In this document: in pieces, positions 29,999-40,143 of the stretch
Layout of the letters: every line of letters begins with the position of its first letter
How positions within the stretch are numbered: the first letter of the stretch is position 1
NCBI RefSeq assembly: GCF_002632585.1
Contig: NZ_NIBV01000001.1
Span: forward strand, 1,445,203-1,509,202
Length of the DNA: 64,000 bases
Source: Xenorhabdus szentirmaii DSM 16338
GTDB taxonomy: Bacteria > Pseudomonadota > Gammaproteobacteria > Enterobacterales > Enterobacteriaceae
Direction of reading: 5' to 3'
Notes under the pieces: generated by a model
The model's input: only the letters and a program-made list of their open reading frames with translations
What the model was told of the DNA's origin: nothing
Databases searched by the model: none
Made by a program: the position numbers and the translations under genes

Positions 29999-30394
29999 TT
30001 ACCAATTCTTCTTTAATACCCCGTCAATACTGAATTTCCCGGGACCCATCATCGCTAGCATCAGATAACCTGCACCGATGGAGAAATTTTTCAGGAACAT
30101 AGTTTGGTTCATGCCATCTGAAAAGTCATGGTGGAACAAAATTGCTGACAGGATGCAGAAAATGAATGTAAACACAGCTGTTGTACGGGTCAGCAAACCA
30201 AACATCACAGCAAGGCCACCACCGAGTTCAAGTAAAATGGTCAGGGGCAGCAAGATGCCTGGGACATGCATGGCTTCCATAAATTCTTGTGTTCCCGCGT
30301 AAGCATCCCCCAATTTCCCATATCCAGCGATGATAAAAAGAATGGATATCAAAATACGGGCAATTAATAGGCCACTATCTTCAAATTTTTTCAT
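29999..30394 (-). CDS. yqjF: DoxX family inner membrane protein (YqjF-like)
   Basis: A 131-residue, four-helix membrane protein of the DoxX family. The start MKKFEDSGLLIARIL at 30394 is chosen because TTGGAG lies just upstream. Hydrophobic segments are about 8-25, 46-66, 70-90 and 100-115, with the family motifs GYGKLGDAYAGTQ, MEAMHVPGILLPL and GGGLAVMFGLLTRTTA. E. coli YqjF lies in the same neighbourhood and belongs to the YhaJ-controlled nitroaromatic-responsive genes. The biochemical activity is not established. Confidence 0.88.
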   Translation of the reverse strand: MKKFEDSGLLIARILISILFIIAGYGKLGDAYAGTQEFMEAMHVPGILLPLTILLELGGGLAVMFGLLTRTTAVFTFIFCILSAILFHHDFSDGMNQTMFLKNFSIGAGYLMLAMMGPGKFSIDGVLKKNW

Positions 30395-30652
30395 TATTTT
30401 CTCCAAGAATGCCGCAGGTCACGATAATGACTTTATTGACTTAGTCGGGTTAGAAAGATTAAAAAACAGACAAAAAAGCACGATTTGCTAATCGTTAACA
30501 ATGGACGGTATTCTAGAGAGAGGTATCATTTGTTGATAGTAAGGAATATTAACAATTTAGTGCAGTTTTTTTGAAGAAGTGGTTTGATGATTTTCCTGTG
30601 AATTTTGCAGATATTCATCAATTTTCTACAGAATCATCAATTTTCCAGAAAG

Positions 30653-30940
30653 TCATGACAGTGCATTACGCACAATTTTTATGATGCTGATAAAGCTGAT
30701 CACTTGGCGTGACCAGCGATATAATTTTTTGGGATGGCGTAGGCCATAAATCAGGGCAATACCAGAGCCAATGACAGCGTAAGGCTTGAAAGAGAGCAGA
30801 GCCTGCCAGCCTTTATCATAAGGTTGGGTGAGTTTCATCCATTGCTGGCTACAGGCTGAAAGTGATTGACGCTGTTGCCGGATCTCTTCCAGTAATTGCT
30901 GCTTTCGCAATGCTTGCCGGTGGTGCCAGGCCTTATTCAT
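30653..30940 (-). CDS. yqjK: YqjK-like family protein
   Basis: A 95-residue protein with a basic, Gln-rich helical N-terminus (RQALRKQQLLEEIRQQRQS) and one likely membrane-associated segment (VIGSGIALIYGL, about 56-67). Its place as third gene of yqjD-yqjE-yqjK, with its start overlapping the yqjE stop, identifies it. The function is unknown; the upstream partner YqjD ties the set to stationary-phase membrane-ribosome association. Confidence 0.85.
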   Translation of the reverse strand: MNKAWHHRQALRKQQLLEEIRQQRQSLSACSQQWMKLTQPYDKGWQALLSFKPYAVIGSGIALIYGLRHPKKLYRWSRQVISFISIIKIVRNALS

Positions 30941-31334
30941 GATCACTATCCTTCAATGTCTTGTAATCAATATTCAGTTGTTCACGAGTGGCATTAAGAA
31001 AAGTGAGTTTTCGGGTTTTCCTGAGAGTCATTATTGCAGTCAGCACGGCCAGAAACAGGAGAATGCCGGTAGCTACAATCATGGCCAATACCCGATGCAG
31101 GGGATCAATCACCCAAAATAGCAGCACCAACAGGCATATCAATCCCAAGCCTGCAAATAGCAATGTAAACCCAACCATCAGTAGTAGTTGTATCAGCGTT
31201 GCCGCGCCTTCTTCCAGTTCAACCGCCGCCAGTTGGATGCGTGTTTCAACCATACGGACAAGCGTAGCTGCCATTTTCCGCAGAATGCCAAACAGCCCTT
31301 TTCCGAGGCCCTGTGAATGGGGAGATTGGGTCAT
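30933..31334 (-). CDS. yqjE: Phage holin family (DUF1469) membrane protein YqjE
   Basis: A 133-residue protein starting MTQSPHSQGLG at 31334; the longer frame to 31457 runs into yqjD and is not used. It has an amphipathic N-terminal region (VRMVETRIQLAAVELEEGAA) and two transmembrane helices (about 48-70 and 76-97) with LLLMVGFTLLFAGLGLICLLV, the DUF1469/holin-superfamily-III pattern. It lies one base after the yqjD stop, so the two are translationally coupled. Confidence 0.9.
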   Translation of the reverse strand: MTQSPHSQGLGKGLFGILRKMAATLVRMVETRIQLAAVELEEGAATLIQLLLMVGFTLLFAGLGLICLLVLLFWVIDPLHRVLAMIVATGILLFLAVLTAIMTLRKTRKLTFLNATREQLNIDYKTLKDSDHE

Positions 31335-31335
31335 T

Positions 31336-31641
31336 TCAGCGCCTTGACAACAAGACACCCAATACAACACCGATTGCTGCCCCAATACCGACACCCGTCC
31401 ACGGATTTTCACGAACATAATTATCCGCATGACCGGCGATTTCTTTCGTTTGACCAATCAGCCTATCACTGCTGTCATTGAGTACGGTACGTGCATTCTT
31501 CAGTGTTTTTTCTGCTTTGCTGCGTAGTTTTTCTAATTCCGCCTTGGGTTTATCCGTCGCGTCATTGAGAACCTCTTCCAATGTGTCCGCAAGAGATTGT
31601 AATTCAGCACGTAAATCATCAGAGTTTTTCTTCTGTGGCAT
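31336..31641 (-). CDS. yqjD: Membrane-anchored ribosome-binding protein YqjD (DUF883)
   Basis: A 101-residue ElaB/YqjD-family protein. It has a long amphipathic helix (LQSLADTLEEVLNDATDKPK through to IAGHADNYVRENPW) and a C-terminal glycine-zipper transmembrane anchor (GVGIGAAIGVVLGVLLSRR, about 83-101). In E. coli YqjD binds ribosomes in stationary phase and localises them to the membrane. It is the first gene of a three-gene operon. Confidence 0.93.
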   Translation of the reverse strand: MPQKKNSDDLRAELQSLADTLEEVLNDATDKPKAELEKLRSKAEKTLKNARTVLNDSSDRLIGQTKEIAGHADNYVRENPWTGVGIGAAIGVVLGVLLSRR

Positions 31642-31952
31642 GACTTCTCCTTAAATATGCGGTGGATGAGTTTTTACCATAGTCGCTTTTATGAGGAGTT
31701 TAAAGTATAGCCAGATGAAAAATTGTCATAACAGATTGGAAATTGACCTGAAATACTGTTTGATGCGAATGAATCACGATTTACCGGGCAAGGGAACATG
31801 AGGGGAGGGCAGTGCCCTGTGGTATGTTTGCCATAATATTATCGGAACACAATATCATTGAGGTACATGTCACAGGAGCACCGCATTACCGGAGAAGCCT
31901 ATCACCGGAGAAACTTATCACCGGAACAGGACAGGATTAAGATAAGGGCTTA
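31642..31952. other. Intergenic region between yqjA and yqjD
   Basis: 311 bp holding the yqjD promoter (not resolved) and a short tandem repeat near the yqjA end, given separately. No gene was seen. Confidence 0.5.
31885..31932. repeat. 16-bp tandem repeat downstream of yqjA
   Basis: Three adjacent units: ATTACCGGAGAAGCCT, ATCACCGGAGAAACTT, ATCACCGGAACAGGAC, sharing the core AYCACCGGARAA. They lie 20-70 bp past the yqjA stop. Confidence 0.8.
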
Positions 31953-32612
31953 TTAGTTAGTGCGTTTTTTGCGCCAGATAACCGTCAGGCTACCGATTAA
32001 TCCGATGAATAACAAACCTACCGGCAACAATACCAAAAAGTTCATCAGATATTCTTCATATTGGCGAAACAGAGGGCTTTTCCCGAGTGCGTAACCCAAC
32101 GTTGTCAGGATAAATACCCACAAGAACCCGCTGAGCCAGTTAAATACCTGAAAACGGCTATCTTTCAGCCCTGCAAGCCCGGCCAGTGTCGGCAGCAGAG
32201 TTCTGACAAAAGCAACGAAACGGCCTATCAGCAAGGCGGATAATCCATGGCGATGGAAGAGGTTATGTGCTCGTTGGTGGTAATGCGCGGGCAGGTGTGA
32301 CAGCCAGCCTTGCACAATCTTTGTGTTGCCAAGCCATCGGCCCTGAAGATAACCCACCCAGCAACCTAAACTTGCCCCGGCGGTGAGGATGGTCAGGGTC
32401 ACAGTAAAATTCATGGTTTCTTTTGCGATTAAAACCCCGACTAATATTAACAGGCTGTCACCCGGTAAGAATGCGGCAGGTAATATTCCATTTTCCAGAA
32501 ACAGAATGATAAATAACAGAATATAGAGAGCCCATACCAGTGACGGATTGGAAAGGGTTTCGTAATCTTGATTCCAAAGTGCATGAATAAGGTTTGTTAC
32601 AATTTCCATCAA
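31953..32612 (-). CDS. yqjA: DedA family membrane protein YqjA
   Basis: A 219-residue DedA/VTT-domain integral membrane protein with the motifs LFLENGILPAAFLPGDSLL (about 36-54), GCWVGYLQGRWLG (about 83-95) and RFVAFVRTLLPTLAGLAG (about 131-148), the acidic and arginine residues of which are essential in E. coli YqjA. It supports proton motive force and alkaline/osmotic tolerance and is thought to act in lipid scrambling. Length and sequence match the YqjA branch. It reads as a single gene. Confidence 0.92.
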   Translation of the reverse strand: MMEIVTNLIHALWNQDYETLSNPSLVWALYILLFIILFLENGILPAAFLPGDSLLILVGVLIAKETMNFTVTLTILTAGASLGCWVGYLQGRWLGNTKIVQGWLSHLPAHYHQRAHNLFHRHGLSALLIGRFVAFVRTLLPTLAGLAGLKDSRFQVFNWLSGFLWVFILTTLGYALGKSPLFRQYEEYLMNFLVLLPVGLLFIGLIGSLTVIWRKKRTN

Positions 32613-33303
32613 ATGTTCCTAAAACGCGGGTTAAGGATTGCATCTTAATTTTGTGCAGCATTTATGGTTAATTTCTATTTTATGCCTTGAAAATACAAAG
32701 CCGATAATATCGATTGCCATAAAATGCTCTCGAAATCCTTTCAAGATGGCATGAATATTGACTGATGACACTTTAACAAAATCATTAGTCGCTAAACAGA
32801 AAATTCTGGTGATCAATTGAACATTTATCAAAATATAAAAATTGAAGTCTTCAAATGGAACAATTGATTAACTATTTGATTAAATACATCAAAATATCAA
32901 GAGCAGATAATGAGTCTTATAAAAAGATTAAGTTTATGTCGCTTATCGGACAATTGTGCATAAATTAGCAAATGGCAAAAAGTTATCTATTCTTGATCGC
33001 TTTGATAGGGGTGACAGGCCGGTGATTTATTGTCACCGAAAGAAATATATTTAATTTAACTCCATGAATATTAAGAGAAATGATTGTTTTGAGCAGGATG
33101 CTCATGCCGGTGGGTTTATTGAACGAAAAATTGACGCTCTGATCACACAAATGTAAGACATTTGTTATCAGATATTGTGTAGCCTGTATATTTCCGCTAA
33201 TTATCCTTAAGTAGTTCCTTCAATTTCTCCGTACTTCTCTGTACTGAGGAAGCAAACATAAAAACATCAGGCTGATAAAGCTAAAAATACAACTGGATAG
33301 ACT
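32613..33303. other. Intergenic region upstream of sstT
   Basis: About 690 bp, AT-rich, between divergent yqjA and sstT. The only structure noted is the inverted repeat GGTGACA (33010-33016) / TGTCACC (33031-33037) with a CCGGTG-containing loop. No convincing gene or sRNA was recognised. Confidence 0.45.
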
Positions 33304-34548
33304 ATGGCAAAACAACAAAAAGGCTTTGTGCAATATATTGCACAAGGAAGCCTAGTAAAACAGATCTTAATTGGTTTAATACTGGGGATATTATTGGCAA
33401 GTCTGGCACCTGAAGCAGCCAAGTTTGTCGGGTTGCTGGGAACGCTTTTTGTCGGTGCATTGAAAGCCGTTGCCCCTGTGCTGGTTTGGATATTGGTGAT
33501 GTCTTCGATCGCCAATCATAAAATGGGTCAGAAAAGTAATATCCGTCCCATTCTATTTCTGTATGTGATTGGGACACTTGCGGCGGCGGTTGTCGCAGTG
33601 ATTGGCAGCGTTCTGTTTCCGTCAACCTTAGTTTTGAATGTGAATGAAGCCGAAATATCCCCCCCGCAAAACATTGGTGAGGTCTTGAAAGGGTTGTTGA
33701 TCAATGTGGTCGCTAACCCGATTGATGCACTTCTGAACGGAAATTATGTTGGAATTCTGGCATGGTCAATTAGCCTGGGCATTGCCCTGCGTCATGCCAA
33801 TGAATCCACCAAGTTGCTGATGCAGGATTTATCCACAGCGGTGACCCAGATTGTCCGTATTGTTATTCGTCTGGCACCTGTCGGTATTTTTGGCCTGGTT
33901 GCTTCAACGATTGCCACAACCGGTTTTGATGTCTTGCTCAGCTATGTTCACCTGCTGGCGGTACTGATTGGTTGCATGGTGGTGGTGGCATTGATCGTCA
34001 ATCCTTTGATTGTATATTGGAAAATACGTCGCAACCCTTATCCTCTGGTATTTGAGTGCTTGCGTGAAAGTGGTGTGACTGCCTTCTTTACCCGCAGTTC
34101 CGCTGCCAATATTCCTGTCAATATGGCGATGTGCCGCCGAATGAATCTGGATGAAGATACCTATTCGGTTTCCATTCCCCTGGGAGCAACCGTCAATATG
34201 ACAGGGGCCGCAGTGACCATTACGGTGTTGACGCTGGCAGCGGTATATACGCTGGGTATCCCTGTAGATGTTCCTACGGCGTTGCTTTTGAGTGTGGTGT
34301 CCGCTGTTGCTGCGTGTGGCTCATCGGGTGTAGCGGGAGGCTCGCTGTTGTTGATCCCGCTGGCATGCAGCATGTTTGGTATCTCCAATGAAATTGCTTC
34401 CAGCGTTATCGGGGTGGGCATGGTTATTGGTGTCTTGCAGGACTCGGCTGAAACAGGGCTGAACTCTTCCACTGATGTATTGTTTACTGCTGCCGCTTGT
34501 CAGGCAGAGGATGCTCGCGTCGCTTCTGAAGAGTTGCCGCAGCGGTGA
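33304..34548 (+). CDS. sstT: Serine/threonine:sodium symporter SstT
   Basis: A 414-residue DAACS (SLC1-type) transporter importing serine and threonine with sodium. Family features include the [17 protein letters not shown] first helix, re-entrant-loop serine-rich motif [14 protein letters not shown] (about 258-271), the sodium/substrate site region [15 protein letters not shown] (about 296-310) and a second hairpin [17 protein letters not shown] (about 336-352). The length equals E. coli SstT. It has its own terminator. Confidence 0.96.
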   Translation: MAKQQKGFVQYIAQGSLVKQILIGLILGILLASLAPEAAKFVGLLGTLFVGALKAVAPVLVWILVMSSIANHKMGQKSNIRPILFLYVIGTLAAAVVAVIGSVLFPSTLVLNVNEAEISPPQNIGEVLKGLLINVVANPIDALLNGNYVGILAWSISLGIALRHANESTKLLMQDLSTAVTQIVRIVIRLAPVGIFGLVASTIATTGFDVLLSYVHLLAVLIGCMVVVALIVNPLIVYWKIRRNPYPLVFECLRESGVTAFFTRSSAANIPVNMAMCRRMNLDEDTYSVSIPLGATVNMTGAAVTITVLTLAAVYTLGIPVDVPTALLLSVVSAVAACGSSGVAGGSLLLIPLACSMFGISNEIASSVIGVGMVIGVLQDSAETGLNSSTDVLFTAAACQAEDARVASEELPQR

Positions 34549-34573
34549 TGATGAGTTGAAAAACTGAAATAAG

Positions 34574-34618
34574 AACGGTGATAATGAATGGGTATAAATT
34601 ATCACCGTTTTTTGTTTG
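34574..34618 (+). terminator. sstT terminator
   Basis: AACGGTGATAAT (34574-34585) pairs perfectly with ATTATCACCGTT (34598-34609), followed by TTTTGTTTG. Confidence 0.9.
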
Positions 34619-34670
34619 TCTCTTAATTCTTATGTATTTTATCCTCAGAACGGCATGTTTTTCCTGTTAA

Positions 34671-37600
34671 TCACTCTAGCCATAACAAAGTATCTCCGGG
34701 ACTGATTAAATGCCCTGATTTGCAATGGATGCGCGAAATCTTTCCGGATTGAGGGGCATGGATCGCCAGTTCCATTTTCATGGCTTCCACGATGAGCAAG
34801 GGTTGCCCCTCCACCACTTCCTCACCAATTGTGACCAGTATTTTCCAGATATTGCCGCAAATATCCGCATTAACGGGAACCGCATTTTCATCAATATCCG
34901 GTAATTGCAGCGGCTCTTCAGTATTCAGGGGCTGGCCTTGCCCTTCATGCTGCCAACGCTCCACCTCCGTTTCAAATGCTATCGTTTGCCGCTGTTGGAA
35001 ATCGCGAATTTCTTTGGCATGCCCTTGCAGAAAGCGTTGATGTTCCGCAAAGTCGAACTGTGTTTCTTCAATCTGAATCGCGGTTCGCCCTTCTTGAAAA
35101 TCGCCTCTCAGTTGATCCAGTTCTTGTTCAGTGACCGGATAAAAGCGGATCTGGTCAAAAAATCGGAGTAACCATGGCTTACCGGCTGCAAACTGCCGGT
35201 TTTTCAGAAATTTGTTCCAAATAGGCAAAGTTCGCCCGACTAATTGATATCCCCCGGGAGAGTCCATGCCATATATGCACATATACATGCCGCCAATGCC
35301 GACAGTTCCTTCCGCGGTAAAAGTACGGGCTGGATTGTATTTCGAACTTAACAGGCGATGGCGGGGATCAATGGGAACTGCACATGGTGCACCGAGGTAA
35401 ACATCACCAAGCCCCAGAATCAGGTAACTGGCATCAAATATTATCTGGCGGACTGCCTCCCGGTTGGGCAATCCATTTATACGTTGTATAAAGTCAACAT
35501 TATTGGGTAGCCAGGGTGCACTGGCACGAACAGTATCCTGATAGCGGCTGACGGCATTCAGTGTCGCACTGTCTTCAAATGCCATCGGCAGATGTATCAC
35601 GCGTGATGGCACTTTCATTTTACTGATATCCCCAATCTGTTCTTCCAGGGACAGCAAGATTGACACCAATTCTTGTTGTTGAATTTGCCGGCTGTCATAA
35701 CGGATTTGCAGAGAACGAACACCCGGCGCACTTTCTTGAATTCCGGAATGGGATAATGCCTCCAGTTTCTCCATCAGCAGGTGCACTCGTAAACGCAAGC
35801 CTAAATTCAGAACATTATCGCCATATTCGATCAGGATATAATTATCCCCTGCCTGACGATAAACGACAGCAGGTCTGGAATCAGTCATATCCAGTTCTGC
35901 CAGCACAGTGGCAGAAGTCCTATCTTCAGGGGCCAATGATGGCGGGTTAAATGTGGGAGGGGAATTCAGCTGCAACGTGGAGATGCAACGATTCTGGTGT
36001 TCTTCTAATGCTAATGCTTCTTCAATACTGATAGGGTGAAAAAGAATACGATCGCCGGCCTTGACTTGCCCGACCTTCCACAATTCCGCTTTGGCAATGG
36101 TCACAGGACATACGAACCCGCCAAGGCTTGGACCATCACGGGTCAGAATAACGGGGGAATCGCCCGTGAAATTGATAGAGCCAATGGCATATTCACAGTC
36201 ATGGATATTTGAGGGATGCAAGCCTGCTTCTCCTCCATCGGGGCGTGTCCAGGAAGGTTTGGGGCCGATTAAACGAACACCTAAGCGGTTTGAATTGTAA
36301 TGGACTTGCCACTCACAATTAAAAAACTCATCAATATAATCGGGTGTAAAAAAATCTGGTGCGCCGTGTGGCCCGTAAACGACCCCGATATGCCAAGTTC
36401 CTCCGGAGCATGAATTGCCATAATAGAAGGAGGGCAATGATGGCTCTGGTGACTGTGGTTCACTGATGGGTGGAGGCGTGGTGCAGGCAGGCAATGATGG
36501 TTGCGATATGGGAAGCATATCTGCAATTCTTAACGTCCGTCCTGCATGCCCTCCGAATTGTCCGAGAACAAAGGTAGATCGGCTTCCAAGATAGCAAGGA
36601 ACATCAAAACCATTTCTCACCGCAAGGTAAGTTCGGCAACCAGATTGTGCCCGCCCAATGGCAAGGGTTTGCCCTGCCTTAATGCTCAGCGGTTGCCAAT
36701 AGGGCACGGGTTTTTCATCCAGCCGCGCCGGACAGTCAGCGCCGGTCAGTGCAATGACCGCGTCGCAATGAAACAGTAAAGTCGGGCCTTCCAATGTCAG
36801 TTCCAATCCGGCGGCTGATTCATGGTTACCAACAATTCGGTTGGCCAGCCGGAAAGCGAAATCATCCAATGGGCCTGAAGGCGGGACACCAATGTCCCAA
36901 TAACCTTGCCTGCCGGGATAATCCTGAATGCTGCTGCACATTCCTGCCTGAAGAACTTCAATGGCATTGGCATGGGGGGTGAAGCTATCCAGCATGCGTG
37001 TCCACACTTTTCCTTTCTGGAAGGCCTCACTGGCAGTAATTTGGCGCAGGTATTCCAGATTGGTCATGATGCCGTGTAACCGGGAGGCATTTAATGCGTT
37101 ACGGAGTTTGATAAGTGTTTCGTCACGGTTCTCGCCATAAACAATCATCTTGGCAATCATCGGATCATAAAACGCAGAAACCTCACTGCCCGTATTGACA
37201 CCACTGTCAATACGAACGCCATCGGGAAATGCAACTTCTGTCAATATTCCCGAACTGGGCTGAAAATTTTTCTGTGGGTTTTCTGCATACAGGCGAACTT
37301 CAATCGCAGTACCAATGGAAGCACGATTTAATTGCTCCCAATCAATGGGAAGCCCAGCTGCCACCCTCAGCATGCATTCCACTAAATCCAGCCCGGTCAC
37401 ACATTCAGTGACGGGATGTTCAACCTGTAAACGCGTGTTGACTTCAAGGAAGTAAAAAGCGTCCTGTTCTTCATCGTAGATATACTCTACCGTACCTGCA
37501 CTACGATAATTCACCCGCTTACCCAGTTGCACCGCTGAGGTCAGCATCGCCTGACGAATTTTTGCCGGTAAACCAGGCGCTGGTGCCTCTTCCACCACTT

Positions 37601-38306
37601 TTTGATTACGGCGCTGCAAAGAGCAGTCCCGCTCTCCCAGCGCCACAACCTGACCTTTGCCATCCCCCAGTATCTGCACTTCAATATGGCGGGCACGTTC
37701 AATGCATCGCTCCAGAAATACACCTGCATCACTAAAAAATTGCTCACCAAGATGACGCACACTTTCCCATGCCTGACGAAGCGTATCCGGATCATGACAG
37801 CAACTGAGGCCGATCCCGCCGCCGCCGGCAGTGCTTTTCAACATGACGGGATAGCCAATGTCATTCGCTGCCCTCAGTGCTTCATCCAGTGAATTGAGTA
37901 ATCCTGTTCCCGGTGTCATGGGAACACCCGCATCTGCGGCCAGTTTGCGGGCCCGGTGTTTCAAGCCAAACTCATTGATGTGTTGTGAAGTCGGGCCAAT
38001 AAAGACAATTCCGGCTTTTTCACATGCCTCAGCAAATGGCACGCTTTCAGACAAAAATCCATATCCTGGCCAGATGGCTTCCGCACCGCTTTGCTGTGCC
38101 GCAGCAATAATTTTATCGATGCACAAATAGCTGTCACAGGCTTTTCCTCCATTGAGTGGCAAAGCCATATCCGCTTCTTTGACATGCCGGGCGTTTTTAT
38201 CGGCGTCGGAATAAACCACGATACTATGAATGCCAAGCCGTTTGAACGTCCGTATCGCCCGGCAGGCAATTTCACCCCGGTTGGCAATTAATACAGTCTT
38301 AAACAT
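34671..38306 (-). CDS. uca: Urea carboxylase
   Basis: A 1211-residue biotin enzyme that carboxylates urea to allophanate with ATP and bicarbonate. Domains in order: biotin carboxylase (MFKTVLIANRGEIACRAIRT; ATP-grasp KSTAGGGGIGLS; EVNTRLQVEHPVTE), KipA/AHS2-like (SIQDYPGRQGYWDIGVPPSGPLDD), KipI/AHS1-like (near LPMAFEDSATL through YLGAPCAVPIDPRHRL) and a C-terminal biotinyl domain with VEAMKMELA (biotin Lys about 1177). The start at 38306 overlaps the allophanate hydrolase stop by 8 bp, giving translational coupling; an upstream in-frame extension to 38348 is ignored. Related enzymes prefer guanidine, but no carboxyguanidine deiminase genes or ykkC riboswitch are adjacent, so urea is favoured. 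Confidence 0.93.
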   Translation of the reverse strand: MFKTVLIANRGEIACRAIRTFKRLGIHSIVVYSDADKNARHVKEADMALPLNGGKACDSYLCIDKIIAAAQQSGAEAIWPGYGFLSESVPFAEACEKAGIVFIGPTSQHINEFGLKHRARKLAADAGVPMTPGTGLLNSLDEALRAANDIGYPVMLKSTAGGGGIGLSCCHDPDTLRQAWESVRHLGEQFFSDAGVFLERCIERARHIEVQILGDGKGQVVALGERDCSLQRRNQKVVEEAPAPGLPAKIRQAMLTSAVQLGKRVNYRSAGTVEYIYDEEQDAFYFLEVNTRLQVEHPVTECVTGLDLVECMLRVAAGLPIDWEQLNRASIGTAIEVRLYAENPQKNFQPSSGILTEVAFPDGVRIDSGVNTGSEVSAFYDPMIAKMIVYGENRDETLIKLRNALNASRLHGIMTNLEYLRQITASEAFQKGKVWTRMLDSFTPHANAIEVLQAGMCSSIQDYPGRQGYWDIGVPPSGPLDDFAFRLANRIVGNHESAAGLELTLEGPTLLFHCDAVIALTGADCPARLDEKPVPYWQPLSIKAGQTLAIGRAQSGCRTYLAVRNGFDVPCYLGSRSTFVLGQFGGHAGRTLRIADMLPISQPSLPACTTPPPISEPQSPEPSLPSFYYGNSCSGGTWHIGVVYGPHGAPDFFTPDYIDEFFNCEWQVHYNSNRLGVRLIGPKPSWTRPDGGEAGLHPSNIHDCEYAIGSINFTGDSPVILTRDGPSLGGFVCPVTIAKAELWKVGQVKAGDRILFHPISIEEALALEEHQNRCISTLQLNSPPTFNPPSLAPEDRTSATVLAELDMTDSRPAVVYRQAGDNYILIEYGDNVLNLGLRLRVHLLMEKLEALSHSGIQESAPGVRSLQIRYDSRQIQQQELVSILLSLEEQIGDISKMKVPSRVIHLPMAFEDSATLNAVSRYQDTVRASAPWLPNNVDFIQRINGLPNREAVRQIIFDASYLILGLGDVYLGAPCAVPIDPRHRLLSSKYNPARTFTAEGTVGIGGMYMCIYGMDSPGGYQLVGRTLPIWNKFLKNRQFAAGKPWLLRFFDQIRFYPVTEQELDQLRGDFQEGRTAIQIEETQFDFAEHQRFLQGHAKEIRDFQQRQTIAFETEVERWQHEGQGQPLNTEEPLQLPDIDENAVPVNADICGNIWKILVTIGEEVVEGQPLLIVEAMKMELAIHAPQSGKISRIHCKSGHLISPGDTLLWLE

Positions 38307-40104
38307 TTTTTGACCCCAGGCTTGTGAGCCAATTGCGCCAGCCACCAAATTCAGTGATATCCGTTGCCTCTTTCAGGCCATCCGGCTCACAAATAAAACC
38401 TTTCACCCAGCGCCCATCAATAAGCTCCAGAGAGCCGATACCAAGGGGAAATGGAATCTCAGCAACAAATTCACCAAACCGTGCGAGCGGGATATCCCAA
38501 AGTTCGATATCAATTGCGGCCCCTTCAACAACACGGACTAACCCGGGTTTGGCGGGGTGTGTATTGGCAAGGGCATAAAGCCGGTAATGGGTGGCTGTTT
38601 GCGTGGCTTCGATAAATACGGCATTGCGGTCAACCAGTTGGTCATTAAGGGGCATTCCCCGAAGATGTGCGCCGACAACAGCAACCCGCACATGTTGGTC
38701 GGAATCAGGTAATGTTGCCCTTGCCTGTTGATTGAAGGGATGATTAATGGCCCCCAATGGCAAGGCCAGATGCCGCTGCCAGCGTATTCCGAATGATGCC
38801 AGGGCGCGATCGTGCCAGGCAGGGGCAATGAGCGTGATGCCCGCCGGCAGGCCATCAGCACGGAAAGGCGCGGGGAGCGCAAGTGCGGAAAGGTCAGCAA
38901 GGTTGGTGAAATTGGTATAAGTGCCCAATTCAGCGTTATAGAGGATAGGTTCCTGCTCAATTTCGTCAATGGTTCTGATTGTCGGTGAAGTGGGAACAAC
39001 AAGGGCATCAACTTGGATCAGGATGTTATGGATCTTCCTCGCCAGTTCTGCCCGTAAATACTCCGCCTTAAAAGCCTCAACGGCGCTGTAATTTTTGCCA
39101 CCGGAGATAATCTGATGTACGACCGGCTCCATATATTCCGGACAGTTCAATATATCCCCCACAACCGTTGTCCGTTCTGCAACCCATGCACTTTGGTAAA
39201 GTTGTTTGGACAATTGCGCGAAAGGAGAAAAATCGATGGGTTGCAGGGTGGCCCCGACAGTTTTCAATTCAGCCAGTGCATTCAACCATGCTGCCGCGGC
39301 TAGTTTATCCCCGCAGAAATCGGGATTTTCAGGTATGGCAAGAACAGGGTGTTCCGGCAATATTGCGGGTGTTGAGGCGGGATTGATGCGTGAGTAAGCA
39401 TCATTGTTGTCAAATCCGCCGGCAAGGCTGGCAACCAGAAAAGCATCTTCCACTGTCAGGGCAAAAACGGACAGGGTATCGTTTAGTTGGCAGGCGGGAA
39501 CGACCCCTCGCCGGGACAGCCAACCTTTGGTCGGTTTTAATCCCACAATATTATTGAAACTGGCTGGCACCCGTCCGGAACCGGCGGTATCTGTCCCAAG
39601 GGCAAACGGCACTAATCCTTTTGCCACGACAATCGCAGAACCGGAACTCGAGCCTCCGCTGACATAGTCACCATTAAAGCTGTTTCTTACTGCACCGAAA
39701 GGGGAACGTGTCCCCACCAATCCAGTAGCAAACTGATCCAAATTGGTTTTACCGACAACAATGGCACCCGCCGCTTTCAGTCTGGCAACTGCGGTTGCGT
39801 CCCCGTCAGCAATATACTCAAAAGCCTGACACGCGGCGGTTGTCGGCCAACCTGCAACATCAATATTGTCTTTAACGGCAAAAGGTATGCCAAACAGGGG
39901 TAAATTGTCAGGACACTGCTGGTAACGCGGTATGATTTCATCAATCTGCGCTTTTAACTGTTCCGGCGTGGCGAGATAAATCCATGCGTTATCACCGGGT
40001 AAAAAAGAGTTCACATGTTGTTGGAGCAAAGCAAAAAGTGCTGTGGTGTTTTCCTGTATCCTGTCTTGCCAGACTTTCAACGTATAACCCATTATTGGTG
40101 TCAT
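38299..40104 (-). CDS. atzF: Allophanate hydrolase
   Basis: A 601-residue amidase-signature enzyme that splits allophanate into ammonia and CO2, completing the urea amidolyase route. The catalytic Ser-cisSer-Lys triad region is seen as KTNLDQFATG plus the Gly/Ser-rich GGSSSGSAIVVAKGLVPFALGTDTAGSGRVPASFN-type block around residues 150-185 (split here by several glycines), and the C-terminal AtzF-specific domain (from about 450; GAHLRGMPLNDQLVDRNAVF) is present. GGGAG lies 9 bases before the ATG at 40104. It is the first gene of a two-gene operon with urea carboxylase, behind a sigma-54-type promoter. Confidence 0.93.
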   Translation of the reverse strand: MTPIMGYTLKVWQDRIQENTTALFALLQQHVNSFLPGDNAWIYLATPEQLKAQIDEIIPRYQQCPDNLPLFGIPFAVKDNIDVAGWPTTAACQAFEYIADGDATAVARLKAAGAIVVGKTNLDQFATGLVGTRSPFGAVRNSFNGDYVSGGSSSGSAIVVAKGLVPFALGTDTAGSGRVPASFNNIVGLKPTKGWLSRRGVVPACQLNDTLSVFALTVEDAFLVASLAGGFDNNDAYSRINPASTPAILPEHPVLAIPENPDFCGDKLAAAAWLNALAELKTVGATLQPIDFSPFAQLSKQLYQSAWVAERTTVVGDILNCPEYMEPVVHQIISGGKNYSAVEAFKAEYLRAELARKIHNILIQVDALVVPTSPTIRTIDEIEQEPILYNAELGTYTNFTNLADLSALALPAPFRADGLPAGITLIAPAWHDRALASFGIRWQRHLALPLGAINHPFNQQARATLPDSDQHVRVAVVGAHLRGMPLNDQLVDRNAVFIEATQTATHYRLYALANTHPAKPGLVRVVEGAAIDIELWDIPLARFGEFVAEIPFPLGIGSLELIDGRWVKGFICEPDGLKEATDITEFGGWRNWLTSLGSKNV

Positions 40105-40143
40105 GCTGTTAAACTCCCATTGGTATACAAATGAGTTTCATAC

